This document shows, one piece after another, positions 36,329 through 45,984 of a DNA stretch of 48,256 nucleotides. The position numbers and the translations under genes were made by a program. The notes beneath the pieces were generated by a model that saw nothing but the letters and a program-made list of their open reading frames with translations, searched no databases and was not told the origin of the DNA. The stretch is from a virus, in the IMG/VR virus record IMGVR_UViG_3300020020_000051, positions 1 through 48,256 of that record. One strand, 5' to 3'. How positions within the stretch are numbered: position 1 is the first letter of the stretch; every line of letters begins with the position of its first letter.

Positions 36329-39145
36329 ATGGCATTCGGCAGTCTTAAAGGTACACTTACTGCCTCCGTTAACTCGGTAACCAATCCGACTAACGCAACG
36401 GGATCGGTTTTTGTCCAGCCTGGTGATTTGATCTGGGTTACCTTTGGACAACAAACAACTCTTACTGCAACTGGCGTTACTGATAACCTTGGTAATACTT
36501 ATTCTGCGGTCAATGCTGGAACAGACATTGGAACAGTAACGCAGCGTTGCTTTTATTCTAGAGTTACTGTTCCTGGTACTCTAACTACCGTTTCTGTTGC
36601 GGCTGCGGCATCGACCAACGATGCCAGTTGCTCTGTAGATGTAATCCAGGGACCATTCCTTGTCAATCCGCTCGATGCTAATCCTGCCAATACAAGTGAT
36701 GCTACGACGCCATTTACTTGTCCAGCTACTGGAACGCTGGCGCAGGCCGATGAAGTCGTTATGGCAGGCATTTCCAATGCTGCTACTCAAACATTTGCAG
36801 CTACCTCTCCAAGTCTTATTGGTGCTACTGTTTCTAGAGCTAACATCTCAACAGGCAACAGTCGTCGTGTAGTTTCAGCAACAACTACGGTTACTCCGGA
36901 GTTCACAGGAACTTCCGCTGTCGCGGTGCAAACTACGGCTAGCTTTAAGGCGGATACAACACCTGCACGTAAACAACATGATTGGCCAAATCCGAAAGGA
37001 CCGCAACGGGCAATAGACCTTAGAAGCTGGACGTACAATCTTACAGTAGGTCTTCCTGTTACTGTTCAATACACAGGCGTTCCTAGTTCTGATTGGCAGC
37101 GGGCACCAGAACCTGGACGAGCTATCGATCTCAGAACTTGGATTCATTACAACATTAATTTGTACGGTCCTCGTGTTTATGGTAATCTTCCTAATTCTGA
37201 TTGGCAGCGAGCGCCAGAGCCTGATAGACCGATTGATCTTCGGACTTGGATACATTTCAGTATTAATCTGTTTACTCCTGCTGCTCCTACGAATCTACCG
37301 GATGGAGTACGATTTACCGATTTGCCTCCGAAGGCATATCCAGAGCCTTCGACTCGCACTTGGCTTTGGGGCTACAATCTTAATCTGACTGGTCAAGATC
37401 GTCTTCCTACGGGAGAGAGAGTAACCAATCTCTCTCCTAAAGACTTTGATAGAAATCAACAACTTCGCACTTGGCTTTGGCATTACAATCTCAATCTAAT
37501 AGGCCAGGACGAATTTTCGTCAGGCAAACAATTTACTGAACTATCACCACTAGCTTATCCAGAACCTGCTACACGAACCTGGACGTTTTCATACAATCTA
37601 AATCTGATTGGTCAAGATCGTATGACGGTAGGCAACCGTTATACTGAACTGACTGATCGCGGACCGCTGCAACCGCTTCATGGTTGGACCTGGAGCTACA
37701 ATCTTAATCTTATTGCGCAAGACGAAATGGTGGCTGGTGCGACTCGCACAGAGCTACCTCCGATCGGTCCGCTACAGCCACTGCGGTCGTGGATACTTTC
37801 ATTACAACAGACAACACTTACACCAATTGAGTACACTGTCGGTGTTCAACGCTATGAGCGATTGGACCTAGGTGCTCTACAGCCTCCGCGTTCTTGGACA
37901 CTTTCGCTTCAACAGACGACGCTCGCACCGGAAGCACCAGCGCCGGTTAATCAACTCGATTGGCCAAATCCACGCGGTCCGTTACAGCCTTTACGATCTT
38001 GGACGTTCTCATACAATCTCAATTTGATTGGTCAGGATTTCGTTCCAGGACGACAGCATATCGATCTGTCGCCGAGTGGACCATTGCAGCCACTGCGTAG
38101 TTGGACGTTCTCATACAATCTGAACCTGATCGGTCAGGATGAGTTACCAGTCGGTAAGACAGTATTTGATCTTTCTCCAATTGGGTACAGGTATCCAGAT
38201 CAATTACGGACTTGGATTGTATATAGCAGCTTAGCATTATCAACACCACCGCAACCTCTACCTCTCAATCAATTTGATTGGCCGACTCCAAGAGGCCATC
38301 TACAACCACCGCGATCGTGGACCGCATTCTATAATGTGAATTTGATTGGTCAGGATCAGCTTCCGATCGGTGAGACGGTATCTGATCTTTCTCCAATTGG
38401 ACACAAGTATTCAAATCAATTACGAACTTGGATTGCCTATAGCAGCTTGGCGCTGTCAACACCGCCACAACCGTTGCCGCTCAATCAATTTGATTGGCCA
38501 AATCCTCGTGGTTATTTACAGCCGCCTAGATTGTGGACAGCGTTCTACAATGTAAACCTTATCGGTCAAGATCAACTTCCGGTCGGAGATCATACTACTA
38601 CATTGCCGCCGCGTGGCCATATCCATCCTAATAGTATTCGAACGTGGATACAGACGGTCAATCTAGCACTTGTCACAGAAGCGTCTGCTCTGCCACGCAA
38701 TCAATACGATTGGCCAAATCCGCAGCAGGTACGACAGCCAATAAGATCGTGGACTGCTTTCTACAATCGCAATCTTATCGGTCAGGATCAATTACCGACA
38801 GGTGATCATTTATACACATTACCATCGCGTGGACATACACATCCAAGCGATCTTCGCACTTGGGTCGGGAGAACGATTCGGCTTCTTGCATCTACACAAC
38901 CGATAGGCGGTCGGATAACGGACCTTCCATTACCTACCGGATATAGACAACCGGTTCGCGTATGGATCAGTGCTCCAAACCCAAGTCCAGCCGTTGTGCA
39001 GCCTCTACCAGTAGGTGCAATTTGGACGAAACTGCCTATGGGTGCATTTCCGTTGGATAGAGGAAATCGTGCCTGGAACAGTCAAGTACAACCAGAACCA
39101 CCGACAGGATTCAATCGTAACAGTACGTTCTTTGCTGTAATGTAG
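36329..39145 (+). CDS. Giant repeat tail protein (about 20 units)
   Basis: A 938-residue protein. Residues 1-210 form a Thr/Ala-rich beta domain. From about residue 215 to the end run roughly 20 tandem units of 33-39 residues built on LRTWxxxYNLNLIGQDxLPxG and DWPNPRGxLQPLRSW. Units alternate between a NLNLIGQD type and a LSLQQTTL or SSLALS type. Similar DWP.PRG..P.DLRTW repeats occur in uncharacterised bacterial and phage proteins, but I know no function. A palindrome-like copy encodes GATRTE within the array. It may form a fibre rod or adhesin. Confidence 0.85.
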   Translation: MAFGSLKGTLTASVNSVTNPTNATGSVFVQPGDLIWVTFGQQTTLTATGVTDNLGNTYSAVNAGTDIGTVTQRCFYSRVTVPGTLTTVSVAAAASTNDASCSVDVIQGPFLVNPLDANPANTSDATTPFTCPATGTLAQADEVVMAGISNAATQTFAATSPSLIGATVSRANISTGNSRRVVSATTTVTPEFTGTSAVAVQTTASFKADTTPARKQHDWPNPKGPQRAIDLRSWTYNLTVGLPVTVQYTGVPSSDWQRAPEPGRAIDLRTWIHYNINLYGPRVYGNLPNSDWQRAPEPDRPIDLRTWIHFSINLFTPAAPTNLPDGVRFTDLPPKAYPEPSTRTWLWGYNLNLTGQDRLPTGERVTNLSPKDFDRNQQLRTWLWHYNLNLIGQDEFSSGKQFTELSPLAYPEPATRTWTFSYNLNLIGQDRMTVGNRYTELTDRGPLQPLHGWTWSYNLNLIAQDEMVAGATRTELPPIGPLQPLRSWILSLQQTTLTPIEYTVGVQRYERLDLGALQPPRSWTLSLQQTTLAPEAPAPVNQLDWPNPRGPLQPLRSWTFSYNLNLIGQDFVPGRQHIDLSPSGPLQPLRSWTFSYNLNLIGQDELPVGKTVFDLSPIGYRYPDQLRTWIVYSSLALSTPPQPLPLNQFDWPTPRGHLQPPRSWTAFYNVNLIGQDQLPIGETVSDLSPIGHKYSNQLRTWIAYSSLALSTPPQPLPLNQFDWPNPRGYLQPPRLWTAFYNVNLIGQDQLPVGDHTTTLPPRGHIHPNSIRTWIQTVNLALVTEASALPRNQYDWPNPQQVRQPIRSWTAFYNRNLIGQDQLPTGDHLYTLPSRGHTHPSDLRTWVGRTIRLLASTQPIGGRITDLPLPTGYRQPVRVWISAPNPSPAVVQPLPVGAIWTKLPMGAFPLDRGNRAWNSQVQPEPPTGFNRNSTFFAVM
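36974..39142 (+). repeat. Tandem protein-repeat array
   Basis: The DNA encoding about 20 related units of 33-39 residues. Units are diverged enough not to be recent copies, except 12-15, where SPIG..Y..QLRTWI..SSLALS and the following PRG unit recur almost unchanged. That suggests a local duplication of a two-unit block. Confidence 0.8.
37736..37750 (-). repeat. Palindrome copy (one mismatch), in repeat protein
   Basis: GGTGCGACTCGCACA. Encodes GATRTE. Confidence 0.65.
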
Positions 39146-39160
39146 TATACGACTCACACA
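39146..39160 (-). repeat. Palindrome copy (mismatched), gene junction
   Basis: TATACGACTCACACA right after the TAG of the repeat protein, before GGAG. Confidence 0.7.
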
Positions 39161-39172
39161 CGGAGATGAAAA

Positions 39173-39568
39173 ATGACGGAAGCGATCGACTTCACTACCG
39201 CGCTGAAAGGTTTGGATGGAAAGACTGATATGTTCCAGAACGTAGCCGGTGATCAAGCAGGACAACCTCGGCGTGACGAAAGTGGTGCCATATTGACAGA
39301 GACAATTACACTTGGTAAGATAGTAACTAATGCGCTATGTGCTGGTGGACAGAACATTAGTGGTGATGAACACGTCAAGCGGTTCATTCTAGCCACTAGA
39401 ATACGTGAACAACAAACTGTCATACTAAGTACGGCGGAAATAGAATTGATTAAGCAGTGCATCCAGAAGACCTATCCTGCGACACTGATTGTGGCGCAAT
39501 GCTGGTTACTGCTTGATCCAGCACTTTCACCTGAGACACACGTCAAGTCAAAATCCAAGGCTGTGTGA
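39173..39568 (+). CDS. Hypothetical protein
   Basis: A 131-residue protein reading TDMFQNVAGDQAGQPRRDES, ETITLGKIVTNALCAGG, SGDEHVKRFILATRIREQ. Start has GGAG upstream right after a palindrome-like copy, and the stop sits in an exact copy (SKAV TGA). I recall similar uncharacterised proteins in tailed phages. Function unknown. Confidence 0.78.
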   Translation: MTEAIDFTTALKGLDGKTDMFQNVAGDQAGQPRRDESGAILTETITLGKIVTNALCAGGQNISGDEHVKRFILATRIREQQTVILSTAEIELIKQCIQKTYPATLIVAQCWLLLDPALSPETHVKSKSKAV

Positions 39569-39576
39569 CTCACACA
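39562..39576 (-). repeat. Palindrome copy (exact), at stop codon
   Basis: TGTGTGACTCACACA, symmetric; supplies the TGA of the gene at 39173-39568. Confidence 0.85.
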
Positions 39577-39593
39577 CGAAATGGGAGGCTCAG

Positions 39594-40523
39594 ATGGGCT
39601 TTTGGGATTTTCAGGACTGGTTCGGCGGCTACGATGAAGGCGCAGCCAATACGGCTGAGCAACGCAGACGTGAAGAGGAAGACCGGCGGAGAACACAAGC
39701 GCAGACGGCTAGTGATGAAGCTGCGCGTATAGAGGACGCCAGATTGGCTGGTCTTCGAACTACGGCTGCTAATACAGCTAGGACAGGTGCTCAGAGATAT
39801 TTTTCCGAGCGCGGTCTTGATCCGACGGCATATAGTAGTAACATCGACGAAGAGATCAATAACATTCTAGGTACGATTGGTTCTAAAGACCCGACTCCTG
39901 GTATGTATTTCAAGGACTTCGGTGCGAATGTGTTTGGTCGATCACAAGACGCTGCGAGAGATAGGGCTTTGCGTAGTGTGGATTCGCGGTTTAGTCCTGA
40001 CTATGAATTCAGTAGAATTGCCAATACGGCTGACGATCCATTTATTTCACAGATCGATACTGAGCAGCGCGGCAAGGCGAATGAATATATCGATCGGCTG
40101 TTAAAGCGTGGTGTCATAACGGATACCGGTGCGACTGGTGCTTACAAAGATTTAGATGATCAAGGTGCTGGTGTTCGATCACAATTGAACGATATTGGTA
40201 GCGATCTCTTGTCTGGTGGAAGAGATAGCCTCGGTGCGATTTTGGGGCGTGCCCGCGGTGCAGCAGGTGGGCTCTCACTTGGTAATAATTTTGATATTGG
40301 AGGTTATCAAGGTGAACTTGATCAGACCTTTAACGATTTTATAGGTGGTCTTGGTGAAAGATTTCGCGGATCAATTACTGAACCACTCTATGATACGTCC
40401 GGTCTAGCTGCAACTGCCGGCTCTGCTTCTGGTGCACAAAACACAAAGTTTGATCCATTTGCACTAGCGGGTCAAGACGACCCAGCGGCTGAGGAAGACA
40501 AAAAGAAAAAGACATTCTTCTAG
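39594..40523 (+). CDS. Probable ejection (internal virion) protein
   Basis: A 309-residue protein. The N-terminal helix is rich in Glu/Arg (NTAEQRRREEEDRRRTQAQT), followed by Gly/Asp-rich helical segments (ARGAAGGLSLGNNFDIGGYQ) and a Lys-rich end KKKKTFF. Composition and place before the largest late gene suggest an internal core or ejection protein. GGGAGG precedes the ATG. Confidence 0.72.
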   Translation: MGFWDFQDWFGGYDEGAANTAEQRRREEEDRRRTQAQTASDEAARIEDARLAGLRTTAANTARTGAQRYFSERGLDPTAYSSNIDEEINNILGTIGSKDPTPGMYFKDFGANVFGRSQDAARDRALRSVDSRFSPDYEFSRIANTADDPFISQIDTEQRGKANEYIDRLLKRGVITDTGATGAYKDLDDQGAGVRSQLNDIGSDLLSGGRDSLGAILGRARGAAGGLSLGNNFDIGGYQGELDQTFNDFIGGLGERFRGSITEPLYDTSGLAATAGSASGAQNTKFDPFALAGQDDPAAEEDKKKKTFF

Positions 40524-40546
40524 GCTGTATAACTCAGGAGGCTGTT

Positions 40547-41551
40547 ATGGTATTCGATCCAATTAGTGCGGCGATCACTGGCGGTCTTGCTCTACTTGAT
40601 ATGCAAGGCAAGAAGGAATCGTCCAAAGCCGCTCAGGCACAACTCGCTGAAACAAAGCGAATGAATGCCGAAATGCTTCGTATGGCACGGGCTGGCCAAA
40701 CGGATGCTTTTGGCAATCGTTTCACTTTCGATGAAGCCCTAAATGAATGGCTCACAAAACTCACACCGGAGCAGCAATCATTAATCAGTGCCGGTGAACG
40801 CGAGCAACGTCTGGGACTGACAGAAGATGCTGGCCGTAACCGTCGCATTCGAGAGATGCAAGCTGGTACCGGTCGTCAGGCTAACGATCTACTTAGTCAG
40901 GCATTGACACGCTATGCATCCGGTGGTTCGTCAGAGGAAGGTACACGATCCACGTTAACCAGATTGCTTAGTCAAGCGACTCCAAAAGTTGGCGCTCGTC
41001 ACGATGTGACTCCTGGTGGTGCAATCATTAACGGAGGGCAACAAGGCGAAACACCAATGCAGCGAATGGCTAAGATACTGTTGCAATCCAGACAGGGTGC
41101 GTTAGCAGAAACTGGTCAACGTGTAGGTCAGAAACAACAGCGTGATCTTGGCGGTGTTGGTCAATTAGCCGCCCTAGCGCAAGGTGGCCAAACGGGCATC
41201 AGTATACCAAACACTGGTGAAAGTATTGACGCTAAAAGAAATGCAATGTCCAATAGATTATTACAAATGCAACAGGGAGCGATTGGTAATCTACAGGCAC
41301 CGTATGCCAATGTTACCAAAACAGCAGATACAATGCCAGGATTGAAAGATATTGCATCACTGTATACCGCCCTGAACAGAGGAACGACTGGAAAGAAGCC
41401 AAACTCAGTTCGCAATCTACCAAATCTAACGGAGCCAAGCGGCAATAGTAGCTTTGTTCCTGTACCATCATCACTATCCAGAACGGAACCATTTTCGTCA
41501 TGGATGGACTCAACTAAATACCCGTGGTCGTCGGAAGCGGCTTGGTTCTAA
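40547..41551 (+). CDS. Probable ejection (internal virion) protein
   Basis: A 334-residue protein that is helical and Ala/Gln/Arg-rich in the first 230 residues (MQGKKESSKAAQAQLAETKR, GREQR and MQRMAKILLQSRQGALAETG) with a disordered Ser/Pro C-terminus. It resembles the small internal proteins encoded beside the largest ejection protein in short-tailed phages. AGGAGG lies upstream of the ATG, next to a degenerate palindrome copy. Confidence 0.72.
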   Translation: MVFDPISAAITGGLALLDMQGKKESSKAAQAQLAETKRMNAEMLRMARAGQTDAFGNRFTFDEALNEWLTKLTPEQQSLISAGEREQRLGLTEDAGRNRRIREMQAGTGRQANDLLSQALTRYASGGSSEEGTRSTLTRLLSQATPKVGARHDVTPGGAIINGGQQGETPMQRMAKILLQSRQGALAETGQRVGQKQQRDLGGVGQLAALAQGGQTGISIPNTGESIDAKRNAMSNRLLQMQQGAIGNLQAPYANVTKTADTMPGLKDIASLYTALNRGTTGKKPNSVRNLPNLTEPSGNSSFVPVPSSLSRTEPFSSWMDSTKYPWSSEAAWF

Positions 41552-41574
41552 ACACTTAAAGTAGGAGAATACAA

Positions 41575-41970
41575 ATGGATATGCAAGACCCACGCATAAT
41601 GGCACTAATGCAAATGATGCAAGGTCAAGGCGCTGGTAGTCCGGCAGGAGCTAACGTGGACCCGAGGCTTATGACCATGCAAAGTATGCAACCACGCGCT
41701 CCTGCTCCTGACGCTGCAATGAAAGCGATGGGAGGTATGGCCGACTTCACGAACCCTACTCCTGACGGTCCTCCCAGCGTTACCACAGAACAAGAATTGG
41801 AAGACGTTCATTCACAAATGGATCAAGACGCCGGTGCTCCAATGCTCTCGCAAGCACAGAATGAACTTGTGACAGCACTTGAAGATGTGAATAATGACAG
41901 CGAAAGACAAGAACTTATCGACGAGTTCATTCAAAAGTATGGTGAAGAAAACCTGCCGGATGATGTGTGA
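41575..41970 (+). CDS. Met/Gln-rich hypothetical virion protein
   Basis: A 131-residue protein with a Met/Gln-rich N-terminus (ALMQMMQGQGAGSPAG, TMQSMQPRAPAPDAAM) and an acidic helical C-terminus (NDSERQELIDEFIQKYGEE). The stop TGA is in an exact palindrome copy, two bases before the next ATG. Its place in the ejection cluster suggests a virion role. Confidence 0.75.
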   Translation: MDMQDPRIMALMQMMQGQGAGSPAGANVDPRLMTMQSMQPRAPAPDAAMKAMGGMADFTNPTPDGPPSVTTEQELEDVHSQMDQDAGAPMLSQAQNELVTALEDVNNDSERQELIDEFIQKYGEENLPDDV

Positions 41971-41978
41971 GTCATACA
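41964..41978 (+). repeat. Palindrome copy (exact), at stop codon
   Basis: TGTGTGAGTCATACA, one base before the ATG of the large ejection protein. Confidence 0.85.
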
Positions 41979-41979
41979 C

Positions 41980-44900
41980 ATGACCGATGCCTACTCGACA
42001 ATGTTTGGATTGGCTGACTTCGAGTTTCCTGAAACCGAAGAACAGCGAAAGTTGCGCGAAGAGAAGGCGCTGGCCGAAGCCATTCAAATTGAAGAGGCTC
42101 AAACCGGAGAGCGATCATCGCTTCGCGATCAAGCGATGTTCGCGACCGGCGGTGTCAGACATACAGCCAGTGGTGTCCTTGGCGGTATCGCAGGTGCTCC
42201 GTGGGATATTGGTGCGTTGATCACGGAAGGATCGGCGGCGCTGCCGTCATCTCCAACGTTTGGCGGAGCCTTATTGAAGGCTCCGGCTGCAGCTTTGGGT
42301 GCTGTTGGTATCGATCCAAAAGATGCTGTCGATTGGATGCGTAAGCAGGGTAAAGGTGCGCGTTCGTTCTTCGATGCGATTACAGGAACAGAACTCCCGC
42401 CGCAAACTCCTATAGAGAGTGGCGGCCGTATTCTAGGTGAAGCTCTTTCACCAGCAGGAAAGGCAACTATTCCACTTACCGCCGCGGTAGCTGGCGCTAA
42501 ATACTTTTCACAATCGGAACAGCCTGCGATGGACGAACCATCGTTAATGACTGGTCAGCCGCTGCCGCCGCCTGAACGTACCTATTCTTGGCTCGATAGT
42601 GTTTTACCTATTTCATCAGCGCAAGCGCAACCGCAATTACCTCCGCCTACACCGAAAGAGATTACGGTTGAAGCCCAAGGTGGACCAGTAAGTTATAGTT
42701 TAAAGGACTACGCAACGCTCGGCGGAATCGTTGCCGCGACTGGTGCAATGATCTTTGCGCCAAGATTAATTGGGACATTTACGCGTGGTTCAGTTCCACG
42801 TCTCCGTCCTGTTGTTGATGCTGCTCCAGGCACATCTGCGATCAGTACTGTTAAAGATTATATGCGTACACAAGATGACGTTAACGCTGGCCTCGTCGCA
42901 ATATCCAGACGTGCAGGCGCACCAGTTCCTGTTGTAGATGCATTAAAGGATCGCCTTCGCTTTCAGAGTAGAGGCGAAGCGAATGCTCTTGGTGAGTCCG
43001 CTGTTATTGGTGGTCGAGCCGAGACTCCTACTTTTACGTTTCAAACAAATGTACCAATGGCTGATCTTATTAGTGCCAATGTTCCAAACGCATCACGGTA
43101 CATGAACCTTCGGAACGTATTCGATGAAATTGGTATGACCGATGCCAGGATCGCATCTGGTCGCATAAAGAACCCGCCTCCTGGACCTACAACGGTTCAG
43201 GGAATGACGATGCCCGATGTACTGCAAGAAATGAACGCACTCGAACAAGCGCATCCACAACTGCGCCAAATCGCTCAAGGCTATACGCAGAACCTTCGCG
43301 ACCTGCGAAAGTTTGAAAGTACTGGTGAGTATGGAACGCTTAGTAGAAAGGACCGTGCTTGGGAAAATGCGAACCGTCCTAACGATACGGCATTTACAGG
43401 TACACGTGCACTCGATGAAGCGCCTGTAGATGACGTACTACAAAATTCAGCAAGAACGATTTCTAGCAGAGTTAAGTTTCGTATCGAAAATGAGACTAAA
43501 GGTATGTATGTTGATGGGGTCAGAAGAGCAATGCCAGAATTATTTACGCCTGCATCTGCGGAATGGCTTGCTAAGCATCCAAGAGCACAGGCCAATGTTG
43601 TTTCGTTCTATCGTCGCGGTGTATTGGAGCGTTATACAACCGATCCATATATTGCTGATGTGATGAAACTTGATCCGTACTATATGACTGGTGCGGTCCA
43701 ACAAACTCTGTATGGAACCAAGCGACTCTTAGAAATGGGTGCTACTGGTGCTCTGGCTCCGTGGTTTGCTGCAACTAGCTTTCTGCGTAGTGTTCAGATC
43801 AATAGACTTACGGCAGCAGATTCATTCGCCGGGGCCAAAAGCGTTGGATTCACACGATCACTCTACGCCATTCCCCAACAGCTTGTACCACAATTGGTCA
43901 AGGCTGTCAGCAGTTCATTGGAGCGCGGCAGTGCTGGTTGGTTGTCACGAACGCTTGGCGTAGGGAATGCCCAAGCATTAAGCACACGTTTAGCGCATGT
44001 TTACGACAACAGTCTATATCAGCAATTGCGCTCTGTTGGTGGTACTCAAGGAAACATATTAACACAACAAGCGGTTGCTCGCAACCAACTTCACAGTGCA
44101 ATTCAAACCACAACTGGTCCAGCCAAGACCTTGTTGAACGCATACATGCGAACGTTGGAAGCTGTTCACAACGCGCCATCGTTTGCATTTGCCAGTAAAA
44201 ATCTAGGCAGAGCACCACTTCCTAAATTAGCAGGAGCGGCACGACACCTAACAGGCAGTCCTCGTATTGGTGGACAATACTACAGCGGCGGCGGATTATT
44301 TACTGGCGGTACAAAACCAATTCGGTTTGAGGATACACGACAAGGTTTGCGTGGGAGTGTGAGTCGTACAGCACTTAACGTTGTCGCCAAACCGTATGGA
44401 TTTGTAACCGAATTGGGTCGGTCGTCTGTTCCGTGGTTCAACGTTACTACGCAAGGCATCAAACGTATTGGTGAGGCATACCTTAAGAATCCAACAGGAT
44501 TCATGGGCCGCACCTGGCTCTACACAATGTTGCCTGCGGCTGCTGGTTACATGTATACAGCTGGATTGGGCAAAGACCCAAATGGACGCAGCTATATCGA
44601 TCACATGATGAATAGACGCAACGATTACAAAAAGACAATGAACTATTACATTCCTATTCCTGGCCGTCCTGCCGAGGAAGGAATCGAGTTTCCACGCTTT
44701 CACGAATTAGCTCCGGCCGCTCGCATGATGGAAACCGCTTTGCATCATGCAACACATTCCAGTCTATTCTCACAAACCGAAGACTTTACGCGTGTGGCAC
44801 AGAGCTTCTTCAACGTTGCAATCTCTCCACCTGTACCGCCTATATTTGGTGCCGGTGCTGCCACTCTTGGATATACAGCACCGCAAGGTGTGTTTGGTGG

Positions 44901-45894
44901 AGAGATGTATAAACGCCGCTCCGAACCCTATGACCAATCTGGCGGACTACCCGCTAATCTTGAGCTTCTTATTCGTGCTCTTAGCGGTGGGATTGGTGAT
45001 GTTGTAGGGGCCGGAGCGGCGGCATTTACACAAACACCGAAAGGTGTAGACAAGGCATTCAAAAATGCTCTATCAGAAATGGGAACACGGGCTGTCTCCA
45101 AGACACCAATTCTCAGAGACGCGCTTGGTGTTCATGCACCTGCTACTGGTAATACGGATGTTGTCAAGGAAATGTTTGAAAAGAATCGAGCGATCAAGCA
45201 ACTGAGTCAGTATTACAATACATGGACTGTAAAGGAGGGTGCATTGTATGGTAAAAAGCCAGTAACTGAATCTGGTGAGCGAGTCGCACAGGAAAAACTT
45301 GGTTCACGTCCACCGGCAGGAAACCCTGGCATGGGTCAGCCTGAACCGACCAATCCACTTTACATACAATTTGCTCAAGAGATACATGATAAGTTCATGC
45401 GTGATGCAACGTTATCAGCAGGTGGCCAGAAGCGTTGGAAAAATCTAGAAAATCAAAAGGCAAAGTTTGCGAACGATCCATTGAAATTGTCTGAGATTCA
45501 AGCAAAGCAAGAAAAAATAGAACAAGAAGAAAATATAGGAGGCACCGGCTTCAAATCACTGTTTGCGCGTTACGGTATCGCGACTCGTGCAATTCAGCGC
45601 ATCAATAAAGTGAATGCTGGCAATTTCGTAACCTGGCAGGACTATCTTTTGAATGAAGGAGAAGTGACGCAGTATCTACACGAGAACAAAGTGAATATAC
45701 AAGACCCAGTTTCCGTCAAGAACTTCTATGAGCGTCAGCGTCAGGATGCCGCTCGTGTCATTTTGCACACGATTAAATCAGTCGAAAACGATTTCTCGAA
45801 AAGAGTAGGTCAACCAATTAAACTTGAAGATATACAGCCGTATGGTAAAGGTATAGGTGAAGAACTAGACATTACCAGCACTGAGCCTTATTAA
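41980..45894 (+). CDS. Large internal virion / ejection protein
   Basis: A 1304-residue protein, last and largest of the late operon. It has an acidic helical N-terminus (EFPETEEQRKLREEKALAEA), several Gly/Ala-rich amphipathic stretches (ATGGVRHTASGVLGGIAGAP, YATLGGIVAATGAMIFAPRL), and a long helical C-terminus. I see no lytic transglycosylase motif. Its length, order and hydrophobic segments fit proteins expelled into the host to form the DNA conduit. Two palindrome-like copies lie in frame (SVSRT and ERVAQ). Confidence 0.78.
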   Translation: MTDAYSTMFGLADFEFPETEEQRKLREEKALAEAIQIEEAQTGERSSLRDQAMFATGGVRHTASGVLGGIAGAPWDIGALITEGSAALPSSPTFGGALLKAPAAALGAVGIDPKDAVDWMRKQGKGARSFFDAITGTELPPQTPIESGGRILGEALSPAGKATIPLTAAVAGAKYFSQSEQPAMDEPSLMTGQPLPPPERTYSWLDSVLPISSAQAQPQLPPPTPKEITVEAQGGPVSYSLKDYATLGGIVAATGAMIFAPRLIGTFTRGSVPRLRPVVDAAPGTSAISTVKDYMRTQDDVNAGLVAISRRAGAPVPVVDALKDRLRFQSRGEANALGESAVIGGRAETPTFTFQTNVPMADLISANVPNASRYMNLRNVFDEIGMTDARIASGRIKNPPPGPTTVQGMTMPDVLQEMNALEQAHPQLRQIAQGYTQNLRDLRKFESTGEYGTLSRKDRAWENANRPNDTAFTGTRALDEAPVDDVLQNSARTISSRVKFRIENETKGMYVDGVRRAMPELFTPASAEWLAKHPRAQANVVSFYRRGVLERYTTDPYIADVMKLDPYYMTGAVQQTLYGTKRLLEMGATGALAPWFAATSFLRSVQINRLTAADSFAGAKSVGFTRSLYAIPQQLVPQLVKAVSSSLERGSAGWLSRTLGVGNAQALSTRLAHVYDNSLYQQLRSVGGTQGNILTQQAVARNQLHSAIQTTTGPAKTLLNAYMRTLEAVHNAPSFAFASKNLGRAPLPKLAGAARHLTGSPRIGGQYYSGGGLFTGGTKPIRFEDTRQGLRGSVSRTALNVVAKPYGFVTELGRSSVPWFNVTTQGIKRIGEAYLKNPTGFMGRTWLYTMLPAAAGYMYTAGLGKDPNGRSYIDHMMNRRNDYKKTMNYYIPIPGRPAEEGIEFPRFHELAPAARMMETALHHATHSSLFSQTEDFTRVAQSFFNVAISPPVPPIFGAGAATLGYTAPQGVFGGEMYKRRSEPYDQSGGLPANLELLIRALSGGIGDVVGAGAAAFTQTPKGVDKAFKNALSEMGTRAVSKTPILRDALGVHAPATGNTDVVKEMFEKNRAIKQLSQYYNTWTVKEGALYGKKPVTESGERVAQEKLGSRPPAGNPGMGQPEPTNPLYIQFAQEIHDKFMRDATLSAGGQKRWKNLENQKAKFANDPLKLSEIQAKQEKIEQEENIGGTGFKSLFARYGIATRAIQRINKVNAGNFVTWQDYLLNEGEVTQYLHENKVNIQDPVSVKNFYERQRQDAARVILHTIKSVENDFSKRVGQPIKLEDIQPYGKGIGEELDITSTEPY
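44356..44370 (+). repeat. Palindrome copy (one mismatch), in ejection protein
   Basis: AGTGTGAGTCGTACA. Encodes SVSRT. Confidence 0.7.
45276..45290 (+). repeat. Palindrome copy (mismatched), in ejection protein
   Basis: TGAGCGAGTCGCACA. Encodes ERVAQ. Confidence 0.6.
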
Positions 45895-45977
45895 GAAATC
45901 GCGTATGTTATAATAACGGATATAATGATCGTCAGAACAGTACCTAGTATTACTTCGTCTTGTTCGTAAGTGAACAT
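45891..45977 (-). CDS. Possible 28-residue membrane microprotein
   Basis: A tiny frame MFTYEQDEVILGTVLTIIIS, ending ITYAIS, with a single transmembrane-like stretch of about 20 residues. AGGGA lies about 11 bases before the ATG. The stop overlaps the last codon of the convergent late gene. It could be the last gene of the leftward cluster or chance; the hydrophobic run is the main support. Confidence 0.35.
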   Translation of the reverse strand: MFTYEQDEVILGTVLTIIISVIITYAIS

Positions 45978-45984
45978 AGTTTTG

